This document shows, in pieces, positions 27,667 through 35,569 of a stretch of DNA of 64,000 bases. Positions within the stretch are counted from its first letter, which is position 1. Each line of letters starts with the position of its first letter. The stretch comes from a virus. Made by a program: the position numbers and the translations under genes. Below the pieces are notes generated by a model that had not been told where the DNA came from, did not search any database, and was given only the letters and a program-made list of their open reading frames with translations. The stretch covers positions 80,479-144,478 of the IMG/VR virus record IMGVR_UViG_3300027759_000053, one strand, 5' to 3'.

Positions 27667-28214
27667 GCTCGATCTCCGGCGTAAATTCTGCGATTGACAT
27701 ATTCCCAATTAATAATACGCCATATATTCTGTAAATACTTTTTCTTGTCTGTACCGTAGTCTAATGCCCAGGCATGTTCCCACCAATCAACTAACAGTGT
27801 AATATCTGTGCGTTTAGCATGATTTTTAATTGTTTTAATTTGCCCGTTACGGCTAAGATAAATCCAATTAGATCCTTGTAATTTCATTGCTTCTTCGGCA
27901 AACTCTTTTTTGAAGTCAGTGAAAGTTCCAAAATGCTTGTTAATTAATGCTAGACTTGCCCCCGATGGGCTGTTTCCATTTTTGGGTGCTCTAAGCTGTG
28001 GGAAGAATATGTTGTGTAAGTATGCGCCTGCTTCGTTAAAAGCGGCATCGCCCTCACCCTTGTTGTAACGATCAACATAACCACGAGCCAGTTTACCGTA
28101 GTGATTTTGTATTGTAGTACGACTCATAACTGGAGCCAATCCGCCCTCGGCATAGGGCAGCTTCTTAAGCTCTAGGGTTTGTTTATCTTCGGTTAATTCA
28201 ATAAGTTCGCGCAT
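27663..28214 (-). CDS. sodB: Fe/Mn superoxide dismutase
   Basis: 183 aa. Metal ligands His38 ('QNHYGK'), His67 ('AYLHNIFF'), Asp143 and His147 ('VDWWEHAW') are all present. It removes superoxide, presumably during infection. The N-terminus is slightly extended against host SodB. A late box AATAAATA lies exactly 5 bases before the ATG and there is no Shine-Dalgarno, so a leaderless mRNA is predicted. Translationally coupled to iscA. Confidence 0.93.
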   Translation of the reverse strand: MRELIELTEDKQTLELKKLPYAEGGLAPVMSRTTIQNHYGKLARGYVDRYNKGEGDAAFNEAGAYLHNIFFPQLRAPKNGNSPSGASLALINKHFGTFTDFKKEFAEEAMKLQGSNWIYLSRNGQIKTIKNHAKRTDITLLVDWWEHAWALDYGTDKKKYLQNIWRIINWEYVNRRIYAGDRA

Positions 28215-28218
28215 ACTG

Positions 28219-28437
28219 CTATTTATTGCGATACACTATGCGCCCACGGTTTAAATCGTATGGACTCATTTCTATTTCAACATTATCACCTGCTAATATG
28301 CGTATATTATTTTTACGTAGTCTACCACTAATAGTAGCAATAATTGGATGGTTATTTTCTAATATAACACGAAACATGGCGCTGGGTAATAGCTCATCTA
28401 CTACTCCGGTCAGTCTAATTAAATCTTCTTTACTCAC
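28219..28437 (-). CDS. infA: Translation initiation factor IF-1
   Basis: 72 aa with the GTG start at 28437, the same length as E. coli IF-1. '[20 protein letters not shown]' and '[20 protein letters not shown]' match the OB-fold, ending '[14 protein letters not shown]'. GTG was chosen because AAGGA sits just upstream and the length is exact; an in-frame ATG at 28470 would add 11 unrelated residues and overlap the preceding gene. A viral IF-1 could favour phage mRNA initiation. Confidence 0.93.
   Translation of the reverse strand: MSKEDLIRLTGVVDELLPSAMFRVILENNHPIIATISGRLRKNNIRILAGDNVEIEMSPYDLNRGRIVYRNK
28220..28227 (-). promoter_or_regulatory. Late box AATAAATA with +1 on the SOD start codon
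   Basis: The box ends at 28220; the T4-type +1 would be base 28214, the A of ATG. It overlaps the stop codon of infA. Confidence 0.55.
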
Positions 28438-28454
28438 ATATTCCTTAAAAAAAC

Positions 28455-28462
28455 TATTTATT
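28455..28462 (-). promoter_or_regulatory. Late box AATAAATA for infA
   Basis: It lies at the 3' end of the preceding gene; the predicted +1 (~28449) leaves a 12-base leader with AAGGA before GTG, supporting the GTG start. Confidence 0.5.
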
Positions 28463-28949
28463 TTGCCCATTCCATAACACTACATTTGTGTTCCCAAAGA
28501 TCAGGTTTAACTGCATTAATATTAGTAGGAGATCTTGGTTGGCCGTCTCTAGTAAACCAGAATTTCATGCTATCTCCGTTAACCCCATACTTTGCATAAA
28601 TTTTATGCGGAATTAAAAAGAAGTAATTCTTTTTAGTTTTTGGTTCATAAACCATTACACGTAATGTGCCGGTTTTATTCTTCAACCCCCCAAGTGTAGC
28701 ATAAGCCGAAGGACCATAATAACAAACCTCGGTATATTTGCTATCTGTACCGTCTGTATAGTCGCTACCTTTTTTGTTATAAGAATGTTTTACTAAGATT
28801 CCGTGGCTCTGTTTAACTAGAGCTTGCTCAGCCATTTCTCCTTTAGCTATTAGTTTTCTGTCCCATAAAATTTCCAATGCATCTTCAAAAGTCATTGATT
28901 TACTTAATTCGTGTCTTGAAAATGCTAATTTAGCTAGTTTTTTGTTCAT
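28458..28949 (-). CDS. Hypothetical protein, possible nuclease-like fold
   Basis: 163 aa from ATG 28949 (GGAG 8 bases upstream). Basic, with '[20 protein letters not shown]' and '[20 protein letters not shown]'. The Asp/Glu...Lys spacing is vaguely like PD-(D/E)xK nucleases, but I cannot confirm that. It overlaps the next gene upstream's stop region. Confidence 0.5.
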   Translation of the reverse strand: MNKKLAKLAFSRHELSKSMTFEDALEILWDRKLIAKGEMAEQALVKQSHGILVKHSYNKKGSDYTDGTDSKYTEVCYYGPSAYATLGGLKNKTGTLRVMVYEPKTKKNYFFLIPHKIYAKYGVNGDSMKFWFTRDGQPRSPTNINAVKPDLWEHKCSVMEWAK

Positions 28950-28953
28950 TACA

Positions 28954-29343
28954 TTATCTCCGCATGGATGAGATCTCTTTAGCTTCTTGATCGCTAAAGA
29001 TAGGAACAGCATTGGATTTATGCATCGTACCAATGCCTACAATTTTATCTCCGGTGTACCGTGGAGTCTGTTTGACTGTTACAGCACCTACATGCTGGTC
29101 CGGTAGACTAGGAATACTACGTGCTTCAGCAAGTCGGGGATTGACTGCGGGTTTGTAAGTGGCTGCACGAAGTCCACGAGTACGTTCGCGTTCACGCTGT
29201 TCGGAGCCCCACTTCTTCATTAGCTCGTTCCATTCTGCATCTAGTTTTTGAGCTTGCTGCTTTTGCTCAGAACTAGCCCATTTTTGTTTGCCCTTTCGCT
29301 TGCCCGTTGTGCTAAGTGCAGGGTGTGCCATGTGCATTGACAT
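28954..29343 (-). CDS. Conserved basic phage protein
   Basis: 129 aa from ATG 29343. Lys/Arg/Gln-rich with a C-terminal motif 'MHKSNAVPIFSDQEAKEISS' seen repeatedly in phage hypothetical proteins. The longer frame to 29382 runs into the promoter -10 and was rejected. First gene after an early promoter. Confidence 0.65.
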   Translation of the reverse strand: MSMHMAHPALSTTGKRKGKQKWASSEQKQQAQKLDAEWNELMKKWGSEQRERERTRGLRAATYKPAVNPRLAEARSIPSLPDQHVGAVTVKQTPRYTGDKIVGIGTMHKSNAVPIFSDQEAKEISSMRR

Positions 29344-29372
29344 AGTTGTTCCAATTAAGTTGACAGAGTTAT

Positions 29373-29401
29373 AGTATAGCAAAAGTAGTATTAATGGTCA
29401 A
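29373..29401 (-). promoter_or_regulatory. Early sigma70-type promoter
   Basis: TTGACC, 17 bases, TATACT on the minus strand, ~30 bases before the start at 29343. Confidence 0.8.
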
Positions 29402-29412
29402 GTGTTGTGCAA

Positions 29413-29901
29413 TTACAACGGACCAAGAACTTCGTATCCTGCTATTTGCGATTTGTACGGATGTGCTAGACCCAAATACAGAAACTTAAATCCACGGAAT
29501 TTGTATAAGGCACATTCGTTTTCTAAGCTGCGTATTCCTAGTTTTAATTCCGGATTATTATAATCCCATGCAAACTGTATGCTTTCGACATTATAAGAAT
29601 CGTATCGTTTGACAAGACTAAATGCCACTAGATTATCGTTGTGTGTATATCCTATGATGTCTGTTGCAGGATCTGTGTATTGGGAATTGAAAATAGGCAT
29701 TACACTGGCGAACTTCTTGTATTGACAGTATTTTTTATAAATCAAATTGAGTACATACAGATCTGGATCACGGATATACTTCCAATTGTCTGATAGTGCG
29801 TAATTGGTCTCATCCAAGTTAATTCTGCAGAATGTCATTTCGCCATTGAACAACGTCGTTATATGATTCTTTTGACCAAGTGTGGTAGTAACCTTTTTCA
29901 T
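29413..29901 (-). CDS. GNAT-like acyltransferase (tentative)
   Basis: 162 aa. 'IIGYTHNDNLVAFSLVKRYD' and 'RSLENECALYKFRGFKFLYL' recall the C-terminal GNAT fold of aminoacyl-tRNA-protein transferases. It overlaps the upstream gene by 83 bases unless the internal ATG at 29838 is used; neither start has a clear Shine-Dalgarno. Low certainty on both start and function. Confidence 0.5.
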   Translation of the reverse strand: MKKVTTTLGQKNHITTLFNGEMTFCRINLDETNYALSDNWKYIRDPDLYVLNLIYKKYCQYKKFASVMPIFNSQYTDPATDIIGYTHNDNLVAFSLVKRYDSYNVESIQFAWDYNNPELKLGIRSLENECALYKFRGFKFLYLGLAHPYKSQIAGYEVLGPL

Positions 29902-30313
29902 TGAGAGAGTTTGCGGCTGCGTTTAATTTACTTAGTCGCTGTAGTACCATGAGTCCACATTCTCCAAAGTTCATTTGTATTCCTGAAACTATTTCTTCAC
30001 TATCAGGATGATCTTCGAGTACCACATAATCTCGCCATAATAAGATACTGTTAATGTGTCGAGTAAACAGCTCTATCTGACTAGCGGAATAGTCTGCTGG
30101 ATTAAAACATAACACCACAACATCATAATCATCCAGAAAGGTGACATAGCGAGCAATCTCCAAAGGGCTGTCAAATACTACGTGAATTTTATTATCAAGT
30201 CTGGACTTCCTTGCATACGGACAAGGAGGCCAGTTGTTTAATAACGGATTGGGTTTTTCAACAAAGTTGATTAACCATTGGTTGAGTTTTTCTCGGATTT
30301 GGGCTTGATCCAT
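29819..30313 (-). CDS. Conserved hypothetical phage protein
   Basis: 164 aa. 'NNWPPCPYARKSRLDNKIHV' near the N-terminus resembles the CPxA segment of DUF1415-like proteins, and 'VVLEDHPDSEE' is a second conserved-looking patch. Overlaps both neighbours. Function unknown. Confidence 0.55.
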   Translation of the reverse strand: MDQAQIREKLNQWLINFVEKPNPLLNNWPPCPYARKSRLDNKIHVVFDSPLEIARYVTFLDDYDVVVLCFNPADYSASQIELFTRHINSILLWRDYVVLEDHPDSEEIVSGIQMNFGECGLMVLQRLSKLNAAANSLNEKGYYHTWSKESYNDVVQWRNDILQN

Positions 30314-30615
30314 TGAAGTTCTTCAATTTTATGTGTGGCAAGATTTTGATTTGGATAACGCTGTCGTGCTAGGTCGATCACTTCTTCTTTGGTTGCGCCT
30401 TGTGCAACGAAGTTATTATTAATATCATAGCAAAGAACAACATTATGACCATTTTGTTCAACTTGTTCAAACATTAGCATTTTATATTTTTCCTTTTCTG
30501 CTAATAGTTCAACAGCATAGTCTACATTTTTTTCTAGTTCTTTAAGAGCTAACCAGGAAACAATCATACGATAAATTAACCATCCAACAAATGCATATAT
30601 TAAAACATCTAACAT
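30271..30615 (-). CDS. Membrane-anchored hypothetical protein
   Basis: 114 aa with one N-terminal membrane segment (~4-24) and a soluble domain containing 'NVVLCYDINNNFVAQGATKE'. It overlaps the downstream gene by 43 bases. Function unknown. Confidence 0.55.
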   Translation of the reverse strand: MLDVLIYAFVGWLIYRMIVSWLALKELEKNVDYAVELLAEKEKYKMLMFEQVEQNGHNVVLCYDINNNFVAQGATKEEVIDLARQRYPNQNLATHKIEELQWIKPKSEKNSTNG

Positions 30616-30624
30616 CTCTGCTCC

Positions 30625-31449
30625 TTAGGTCCAAAGTGCTTGGCGAATTTTAATTAGACGAATCATCATCTTTTCGTCCTCCATTTCATACTTATCTTCT
30701 AAGTCACGCATTATGTCATGCATGGGTGTGGTATCAACACCATCGTCATGATCAAGAGTATCCAGTACACTGCCACCTGCTTGGCGTTTACTCTCACAGT
30801 AGGCTGTCCATCCACTAGCTTCCATAGGATCCACACGCTTGGGACGCTCTTGGGTCCACCAAGTGTACAACGCCAAGATTTCTGCTGCATTGTGTGCCTG
30901 TGGGGTAAGTTGGCCATAATCAGGATGATCTTCAGGAGTATAATCTTTATTATCACAGGTCATTTGCCAGGCAAGATTATCTAGGCCTGCTTGTGGGCAG
31001 CGCCAGTTACGCCAACGGAACCATCCAGTTGCCCAAAAAGGAGCATCGTACTTGGCCCGTTCTGCTCGATCACTCCAGGTAATATGCCACCATGCCAGTT
31101 CTACTTCAACAAAATCAACAAGTTCGTTAAAAAGACATGGCAGGAAACGATTGCCAACATCGCACCAATCACCAGGGGTAATATCACGAGGGTGAGCACG
31201 GAGTGAGTGGGTTCCAGTAACCCATCGATTGTTGATATAATATTTGATCGCATATAGTTGATCCGGAATGTAGAAAACAAATTGTTGTATATAATCAAGT
31301 CCATCATCGGCTAGCCAATAACGAACAGGGTGTGCTGCCTTGGCTTCTTTATGCCACGCTTTCCAGTCTTTGCTGGTCAAAGCACCGGGACTAGGTGTGC
31401 CACGTAACCAGTCTGCAAATTTACTGCAAGTCCAATAATGGTTTCTCAT
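30625..31449 (-). CDS. Trp-rich conserved phage protein
   Basis: 274 aa, unusually rich in Trp ('ATGWFRWRNWRCPQAGLDNL', 'LALYTWWTQERP'). Typical of a conserved hypothetical family in T4-like environmental phages. No catalytic motif recognised. It overlaps the small membrane-protein gene upstream by 4 bases. Confidence 0.6.
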   Translation of the reverse strand: MRNHYWTCSKFADWLRGTPSPGALTSKDWKAWHKEAKAAHPVRYWLADDGLDYIQQFVFYIPDQLYAIKYYINNRWVTGTHSLRAHPRDITPGDWCDVGNRFLPCLFNELVDFVEVELAWWHITWSDRAERAKYDAPFWATGWFRWRNWRCPQAGLDNLAWQMTCDNKDYTPEDHPDYGQLTPQAHNAAEILALYTWWTQERPKRVDPMEASGWTAYCESKRQAGGSVLDTLDHDDGVDTTPMHDIMRDLEDKYEMEDEKMMIRLIKIRQALWT

Positions 31450-31691
31450 TTTATACTAGCTCCATCCACACAGTAGCCGCCTTTGAATTCATACACATTA
31501 GAGTCCACTCTCACTTGTTCGTAAATTTGATTGTCAACACACTTAAAAGGATCTTTGTAGTTCTGACTCCAATAAAATGCACCGTACCCAATACCCGCCA
31601 AAACCATCAGAATAGGAATATACTTTAGGAATTGTACAATTCCCGGCATTAATTCCAATAACTTTGGAAGAATATCAAGTAGATTTTTCAT
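31446..31691 (-). CDS. Small membrane protein
   Basis: 81 aa with one transmembrane segment (~22-44) and two Cys in the C-terminal part (KCVDN, YCVDG). Overlaps both neighbours by 4 bases. Function unknown. Confidence 0.55.
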   Translation of the reverse strand: MKNLLDILPKLLELMPGIVQFLKYIPILMVLAGIGYGAFYWSQNYKDPFKCVDNQIYEQVRVDSNVYEFKGGYCVDGASIK

Positions 31692-31945
31692 TCGTCGATT
31701 CCAAAACGTTCTCGAATCTTATCCGCATAGGTACTTGCGGGTTCGCGATGATCTACAGCATTTTGCACAACACTCATACATTCTTTAACAATAGACTCAG
31801 CAAAGCGTCGACCTGTACCCTGCCATAGATCATGACGATAAATGCCAAAGTTTGCCCGAGCAGCCAGTAGATCAAATTGATTGGGATTCTCAGGCAACAT
31901 CAATTTAACATACGCTTCATCAAAGTCAGGAAAGTCACTGTCCAT
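31688..31945 (-). CDS. Hypothetical protein
   Basis: 85 aa from ATG 31945, which follows the upstream stop (TAATAATG). Helical; 'ANFGIYRHDLWQGTGRRFAE'. Common in phage hypothetical sets; function unknown. Confidence 0.55.
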   Translation of the reverse strand: MDSDFPDFDEAYVKLMLPENPNQFDLLAARANFGIYRHDLWQGTGRRFAESIVKECMSVVQNAVDHREPASTYADKIRERFGIDE

Positions 31946-31947
31946 TA

Positions 31948-32169
31948 TTAAACCCAATCGTATGTTCGTTCAAAGATAGTACCATCACAGATATAAAGTT
32001 CGCCGTTGATACCTCGCATAAGATAGTCACCGGGCTTGCCTTGTTTGTAATTGCCTTCTAGTGTGTCAACACGGAATTCCACATCCATCTTCTTGGCATG
32101 CACCACAATCGGCCTCTTCATGCAATGCTGCATTCCAACTACTTCTTCAAATGTATCAAATGTTTTCAT
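31948..32169 (-). CDS. Conserved phage β-rich protein
   Basis: 73 aa ending 'GDYLMRGINGELYICDGTIF', a recurrent motif in phage hypothetical proteins. Starts immediately after the metallophosphoesterase stop. Function unknown. Confidence 0.6.
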   Translation of the reverse strand: MKTFDTFEEVVGMQHCMKRPIVVHAKKMDVEFRVDTLEGNYKQGKPGDYLMRGINGELYICDGTIFERTYDWV

Positions 32170-33009
32170 TTAGATCTCCACGTATTTAAGAGTAAATGTA
32201 TCAGCCTTGGCCTCGTACCCATCATAGCCACGTGGGTTGCAAACAATACGAGTAGATCCGATCATGTAATCAAAATCTTCGTGTGTGTGTCCATGTGTCC
32301 AAAGTTTGATCTGACGATTGTCAAGAATAAAATTGTCCAAGTTGCTGCTATATGCACCATTCATTATTGTTTCAGTTTTATAACGAGGATGAGTGCTTGC
32401 TTTGCTAGGTGCATGATGCCCGACTACCACTGTAGGTTGTGTGGGATAAACACGCAACACCCGATCAAGTTCGGCCAAGAACTTTTTATGATCCGTAACA
32501 GAATCTTCGGGCATGAATACTTTCATACCTTCTTCTGATGTATTCTTGATACAGTTGTAGTCATTCATTATGCCACGAACAGTCCGCATGGTTTCAGGAT
32601 CTTCGCTGTTCATGTTGGTCCATAGTGTGCCACCAAAGAATACAACATTGTCAATTATAGTAAACTGTTTGTCCAAGATGTGTAGATTAGTAAAGTCTGC
32701 AAACACCTTACGCAACGTCCAATGAGTCTCAGCAAAATCACCGTGATAGTGTTCGTGGTTACCTGCGATTAATACAACATGCGGAAACCGTTCGCAACAG
32801 CGTTGAACAAAGTCATATGAACGCTGGGCACGTAGAGCCATGCGAGTCGGAATCAACACATCATTATTGATCAAGTTGGGCTCAAAGTGATTTAAATCTT
32901 CGGCAATGAAGATGTCACCACCAAGAATCAGCACGTCGGCGTTCTTGGTGTTCTCTAAGTCCAAATCTCCAAACTCTAAATGGAGATCGCTGCATACTGC
33001 GATTTTCAT
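32170..33009 (-). CDS. Calcineurin-like metallophosphoesterase
   Basis: 279 aa. Metal motifs 'CSDLHLEFGD', 'ILGGDIF', 'LIAGNHEHYHGDF', 'VVVGHHAPS' and 'WTHGHTHEDFDY' are all intact. Substrate unknown; phage relatives act on nucleotides or nucleic-acid phosphates. Second gene behind the promoter at 33190. Confidence 0.88.
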   Translation of the reverse strand: MKIAVCSDLHLEFGDLDLENTKNADVLILGGDIFIAEDLNHFEPNLINNDVLIPTRMALRAQRSYDFVQRCCERFPHVVLIAGNHEHYHGDFAETHWTLRKVFADFTNLHILDKQFTIIDNVVFFGGTLWTNMNSEDPETMRTVRGIMNDYNCIKNTSEEGMKVFMPEDSVTDHKKFLAELDRVLRVYPTQPTVVVGHHAPSKASTHPRYKTETIMNGAYSSNLDNFILDNRQIKLWTHGHTHEDFDYMIGSTRIVCNPRGYDGYEAKADTFTLKYVEI

Positions 33010-33010
33010 A

Positions 33011-33184
33011 TTACACCCATTTTAAGGCAAACATTGTTGCTTGATTATCATCATCAAATTCAAACCGATACTTGCTACTAGGAAAATCATGCTGTACAGT
33101 AAAGTTATTGCCGCTGCCAAAATGAGTAACGGCCCATCTAATAGCATCGCTGGCATGATTAACATCAATTAATATTTTAGTCAT
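33011..33184 (-). CDS. Small hypothetical protein (57 aa)
   Basis: Begins 'MTKILIDVNHASDAIRWAVT' and ends 'ATMFALKWV'. It lies directly behind an early promoter and is followed at once by the phosphoesterase ATG, so it is likely a real leading gene. Function unknown. Confidence 0.6.
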   Translation of the reverse strand: MTKILIDVNHASDAIRWAVTHFGSGNNFTVQHDFPSSKYRFEFDDDNQATMFALKWV

Positions 33185-33189
33185 AACGT

Positions 33190-33218
33190 ATTATAACATA
33201 TTTACGATTTTGTGTCTA
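33190..33218 (-). promoter_or_regulatory. Early sigma70-type promoter
   Basis: TAGACA, 17 bases, TATAAT on the minus strand. A CGTAAATA late-like box lies inside the spacer (33199-33206). Confidence 0.65.
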
Positions 33219-33614
33219 TTCCTGTTTAAGGATATCAAACACACGTTGCTGTTCTAGCAACTTTCGCTCCAGCTCTACATACTTCATTCTAAGATCGGCC
33301 AATTCTCCCCAACCTTCTTCGAGTTTGGGGTTTGGCTGCAGCATGCCAAGACGAGATTCCACAGTTGCGAACCATTCTCGCATATCTCGCCCTTGCCAAG
33401 TAATGTTACCTTCGAACGTAGCATCGCCCTGTACATGAATTTGGCCCGAAGTGGCAGGATTGGATACTGTACCGTTTATGGTATAAATTGGTCCATAAGT
33501 TCCGCCACCACCACCGCCACCACCAACTATTGATATGGTGCTAGCAGAACCACCAGTCGGAATTGTAACTGTTAGATTAGATGTTGCTGTATTTTTAATT
33601 GGTGTGGCCGCCAC
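33216..33614 (-). CDS. Conserved phage protein with poly-Gly run
   Basis: 132 aa from GTG 33614 (AAGG upstream, stop/start overlap TAGTG with the gene before). Thr/Ser-rich N-terminus, a run of Gly (~32-38), 'ATFEGNITWQGRDMREWFAT', then a C-terminal coiled coil. Likely a virion or fibre-associated protein; not recognised. Confidence 0.6.
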   Translation of the reverse strand: MAATPIKNTATSNLTVTIPTGGSASTISIVGGGGGGGGTYGPIYTINGTVSNPATSGQIHVQGDATFEGNITWQGRDMREWFATVESRLGMLQPNPKLEEGWGELADLRMKYVELERKLLEQQRVFDILKQE

Positions 33615-33793
33615 TATTTTACCTTTTCTGTGCTGTCTTTTCTGATCCAGTTTATTCTGCGATGCGAGTCAGATTCCCGCCACACACCAATAAAGGGTTC
33701 ACCGTCAATATTTTTTTCATAGATTGTGCTGGTAGTAAAAACTTCATTGGTACGAAGATTTTTTACTTTATAAATTTTGTCTGGTTTACGCAT
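33614..33793 (-). CDS. Small basic hypothetical protein (59 aa)
   Basis: Starts 'MRKPDKIYKVKNLRTNEVFT', ends in a Lys-rich stretch. It overlaps the next gene's GTG by one base. First gene behind the promoter at 33814. Confidence 0.55.
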   Translation of the reverse strand: MRKPDKIYKVKNLRTNEVFTTSTIYEKNIDGEPFIGVWRESDSHRRINWIRKDSTEKVK

Positions 33794-33813
33794 AATATGT
33801 TACCTCGTTACAT

Positions 33814-33843
33814 ATTTTAGCAAAATTAAAATATCGAGTCAAG
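33814..33843 (-). promoter_or_regulatory. Early sigma70-type promoter (18-bp spacer)
   Basis: TTGACT, 18 bases, TAAAAT on the minus strand; same flanking sequence (GCTAAAAT) as the other early promoters. Confidence 0.6.
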
Positions 33844-33844
33844 A

Positions 33845-33863
33845 AAAAGCCCAATGGGCTTTT
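33845..33863 (-). terminator. Rho-independent terminator
   Basis: AAAGCCCA/TGGGCTTT stem with a 1-2 base loop region followed on the minus strand by a short U-rich run; ends the SGNH hydrolase transcript. Confidence 0.7.
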
Positions 33864-33884
33864 TGATAAAATTAAAAAATTTAA

Positions 33885-34637
33885 TTATCTTTCAAATTTA
33901 GGTATTTCAGTTAAATCGAAGTTTGTAAAATCCGGGTCAAGTACTGTATTTTCAAAGTTTGGGTAATCAAATAATATATTTTTTATTAGATCCTTGAACA
34001 AGGTATTATTTTGTTCATTTAAATGGCCTGATCTATTACACATACAAGGCATGATACAAGGACTTCCGGATTCTAAATTAGATAATGTTTCAAAACTAAA
34101 ATTTAATAACACTCCGCTTTGAAAATATTTTAATGCTGTTGATCTGGCAAATTCAGTGCATGGTAAAAAAATAAACTTTGTTTCAGGATGTTGAGCTGGC
34201 AGATCTAATATCCATTTTAGCGTAAGCTCGTAGTTAAATTTAGACTGTTCGTTGCTGTGAATATATTGATAATAGAGATTTAATGCTTCTAACACTTTAG
34301 CTAATTCAGGTTCGTTGTTTACGTCAACATCTCTTTTTTCGGCCATGGCAGCATAGACAGATCTGTAATCACGATCAGTATATAATCGATCATCCCATGT
34401 GAATGTAAAAATTGCATAATCGTAAGACTGATCATGATATTTTACCAAATCCTCTTTCCATCGAGAAACAGCATAGTAAATACTTGATCCACCAAACCCA
34501 GTACTTAATACTTCTTTATTTAAATCGCTTAATAATTTTGCCGCCCAAGTGTCTGTGTATAAAGATTTATCTTTGAAATTAGAATGTACAGCGTGTTGTA
34601 CATCAATATAACTATCGCCAAAAAATCCAAGTCTCAT
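33885..34637 (-). CDS. SGNH-like hydrolase
   Basis: 250 aa. Block I 'LGFFGDSYIDV' (Ser ~8), block II-like 'STGFGGSSIYYAV', and 'SGHLNEQNN' near residue 208 as the catalytic-His block. Block III lacks the canonical GxND (here 'FTFTWDDRL'), so activity is uncertain. It could deacylate glycans or lipids. Confidence 0.6.
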   Translation of the reverse strand: MRLGFFGDSYIDVQHAVHSNFKDKSLYTDTWAAKLLSDLNKEVLSTGFGGSSIYYAVSRWKEDLVKYHDQSYDYAIFTFTWDDRLYTDRDYRSVYAAMAEKRDVDVNNEPELAKVLEALNLYYQYIHSNEQSKFNYELTLKWILDLPAQHPETKFIFLPCTEFARSTALKYFQSGVLLNFSFETLSNLESGSPCIMPCMCNRSGHLNEQNNTLFKDLIKNILFDYPNFENTVLDPDFTNFDLTEIPKFER

Positions 34638-34641
34638 AATT

Positions 34642-34824
34642 TTAAATAGATTTTCTTTCGTCTAGAAACTTGACAATTTCATCACCGGCAACAATAAGCC
34701 AGGCACACAAAGCAGAAAAATTTGCCCATGCCGCATTGTCGTTGCCTGACATATAATTTACTGCTATGTTCATTGCAGCTATGATTACTAGAAGAACTGG
34801 AACTGCTACTTTTAATTGTTTCAT
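34642..34824 (-). CDS. Small two-TM membrane protein
   Basis: 60 aa from ATG 34824 (AGGAG upstream). Hydrophobic segments ~6-24 and ~33-48. A longer frame runs into tRNA-Trp and was rejected. Follows the tRNA directly. Confidence 0.6.
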   Translation of the reverse strand: MKQLKVAVPVLLVIIAAMNIAVNYMSGNDNAAWANFSALCAWLIVAGDEIVKFLDERKSI

Positions 34825-34848
34825 TGAATATGCTCCTAAAAAGTTTGG

Positions 34849-34919
34849 CTCCGGTGGACAGAATCGAACTGCCACTCACGGTTTTGGAGACCGTTGCACT
34901 GCCACTATACTACACCGGA
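34849..34919 (-). tRNA. tRNA-Trp (CCA)
   Basis: Acceptor TCCGGTG/CACCGGA, anticodon loop CTCCAAA, T-loop TTCGATT. First RNA behind the promoter at 34929. Confidence 0.92.
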
Positions 34920-34928
34920 ATACTTTAT

Positions 34929-34957
34929 ATTTTACTTGAATTCATCTTTAATGTCAA
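34929..34957 (-). promoter_or_regulatory. Early sigma70-type promoter for tRNA-Trp
   Basis: TTGACA, 17 bases, TAAAAT on the minus strand, 10 bases before the tRNA. It lies over the 3' end of the gene at 34932-35237. Confidence 0.7.
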
Positions 34958-35237
34958 CATTAGACTCTAAGTAAAATTTATCTTGCTTATGTTTACGTTC
35001 CTGCATGGTTTCTTCTTTGAACACTTTGCGAGGATTGGCACACATATAACACTTTGGATCACCGCAGTTTAGTATATGCTTCTTGTGATTACGGTGTGGT
35101 TGTTCAATATACTTCCACTTGTCGCCGCCGCCTTGATGCATATGATAGTCTTTGGCAATACGGATTTGTCTTTCAATTGCTACTTCATCTTTATATCTAC
35201 GACTGCTATTTTTAATTTTATCGTTATCGTCGGACAT
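34932..35237 (-). CDS. Conserved phage protein with Cys cluster
   Basis: 101 aa, basic and His-rich. 'HILNCGDPKCYMCANPRKVF' (Cys58, 63, 66) is a probable metal-binding knuckle found in a conserved phage family. Function unknown. Confidence 0.65.
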   Translation of the reverse strand: MSDDNDKIKNSSRRYKDEVAIERQIRIAKDYHMHQGGGDKWKYIEQPHRNHKKHILNCGDPKCYMCANPRKVFKEETMQERKHKQDKFYLESNVDIKDEFK

Positions 35238-35266
35238 AGTGGCTCCCTTCTATGTATTTAACCTGG

Positions 35267-35341
35267 AGCAACGGGTCAGATTCGAACTGACGGTTTTAGG
35301 GATTTGCAGTCCCTTGCATTGGGCCTCTCTGCCACCGTTGC
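35267..35341 (-). tRNA. tRNA-Cys (GCA)
   Basis: Acceptor GCAACGG/CCGTTGC, anticodon loop CTGCAAA, T-loop TTCGAAT. Confidence 0.92.
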
Positions 35342-35352
35342 ATAAAACTTGG

Positions 35353-35424
35353 TCCGGCTAGCAGGAATCGAACCCACATCGAGGGAGTAGAAATCCCCTG
35401 TATTATCCATTATACTATAGCCAG
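35353..35424 (-). tRNA. tRNA-Arg (UCU)
   Basis: Acceptor CTGGCTA/TAGCCGG, anticodon loop TTTCTAC, T-loop TTCGATT. UCU reads AGA/AGG codons. Confidence 0.9.
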
Positions 35425-35432
35425 TTGTTTGG

Positions 35433-35514
35433 TGCCCGGGGCCGGACTCGAACCGGCATGCCTTGTGAGCGGGAGATTTTAAGTCTCCTGAGTATACCAT
35501 TTCTCCACCCGGGC
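35433..35514 (-). tRNA. tRNA-Leu (UAA)
   Basis: Acceptor GCCCGGG/CCCGGGC, anticodon loop CTTAAAA, long variable arm. First of the Leu-Arg-Cys cluster. Confidence 0.92.
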
Positions 35515-35532
35515 TTTAACTATTTAAAACAA

Positions 35533-35561
35533 ATTGTAGCATATAAATATATTACAGTCAA
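35533..35561 (-). promoter_or_regulatory. Early sigma70-type promoter for tRNA-Leu/Arg/Cys
   Basis: TTGACT, 17 bases, TACAAT on the minus strand; its spacer contains the divergent plus-strand late box. Confidence 0.7.
35542..35549 (+). promoter_or_regulatory. Late promoter box TATAAATA (plus strand)
   Basis: Perfect T4 late box 20 bases before the hydroxylase ATG; it lies within the spacer of the opposing early promoter, so the two may be mutually exclusive. Confidence 0.7.
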
Positions 35562-35569
35562 TATCAAAT

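Noticed and set aside
34642-34875. 77-aa frame starting inside tRNA-Trp
   Set aside because: The 60-aa form starting at 34824 has a good ribosome site and avoids the tRNA.
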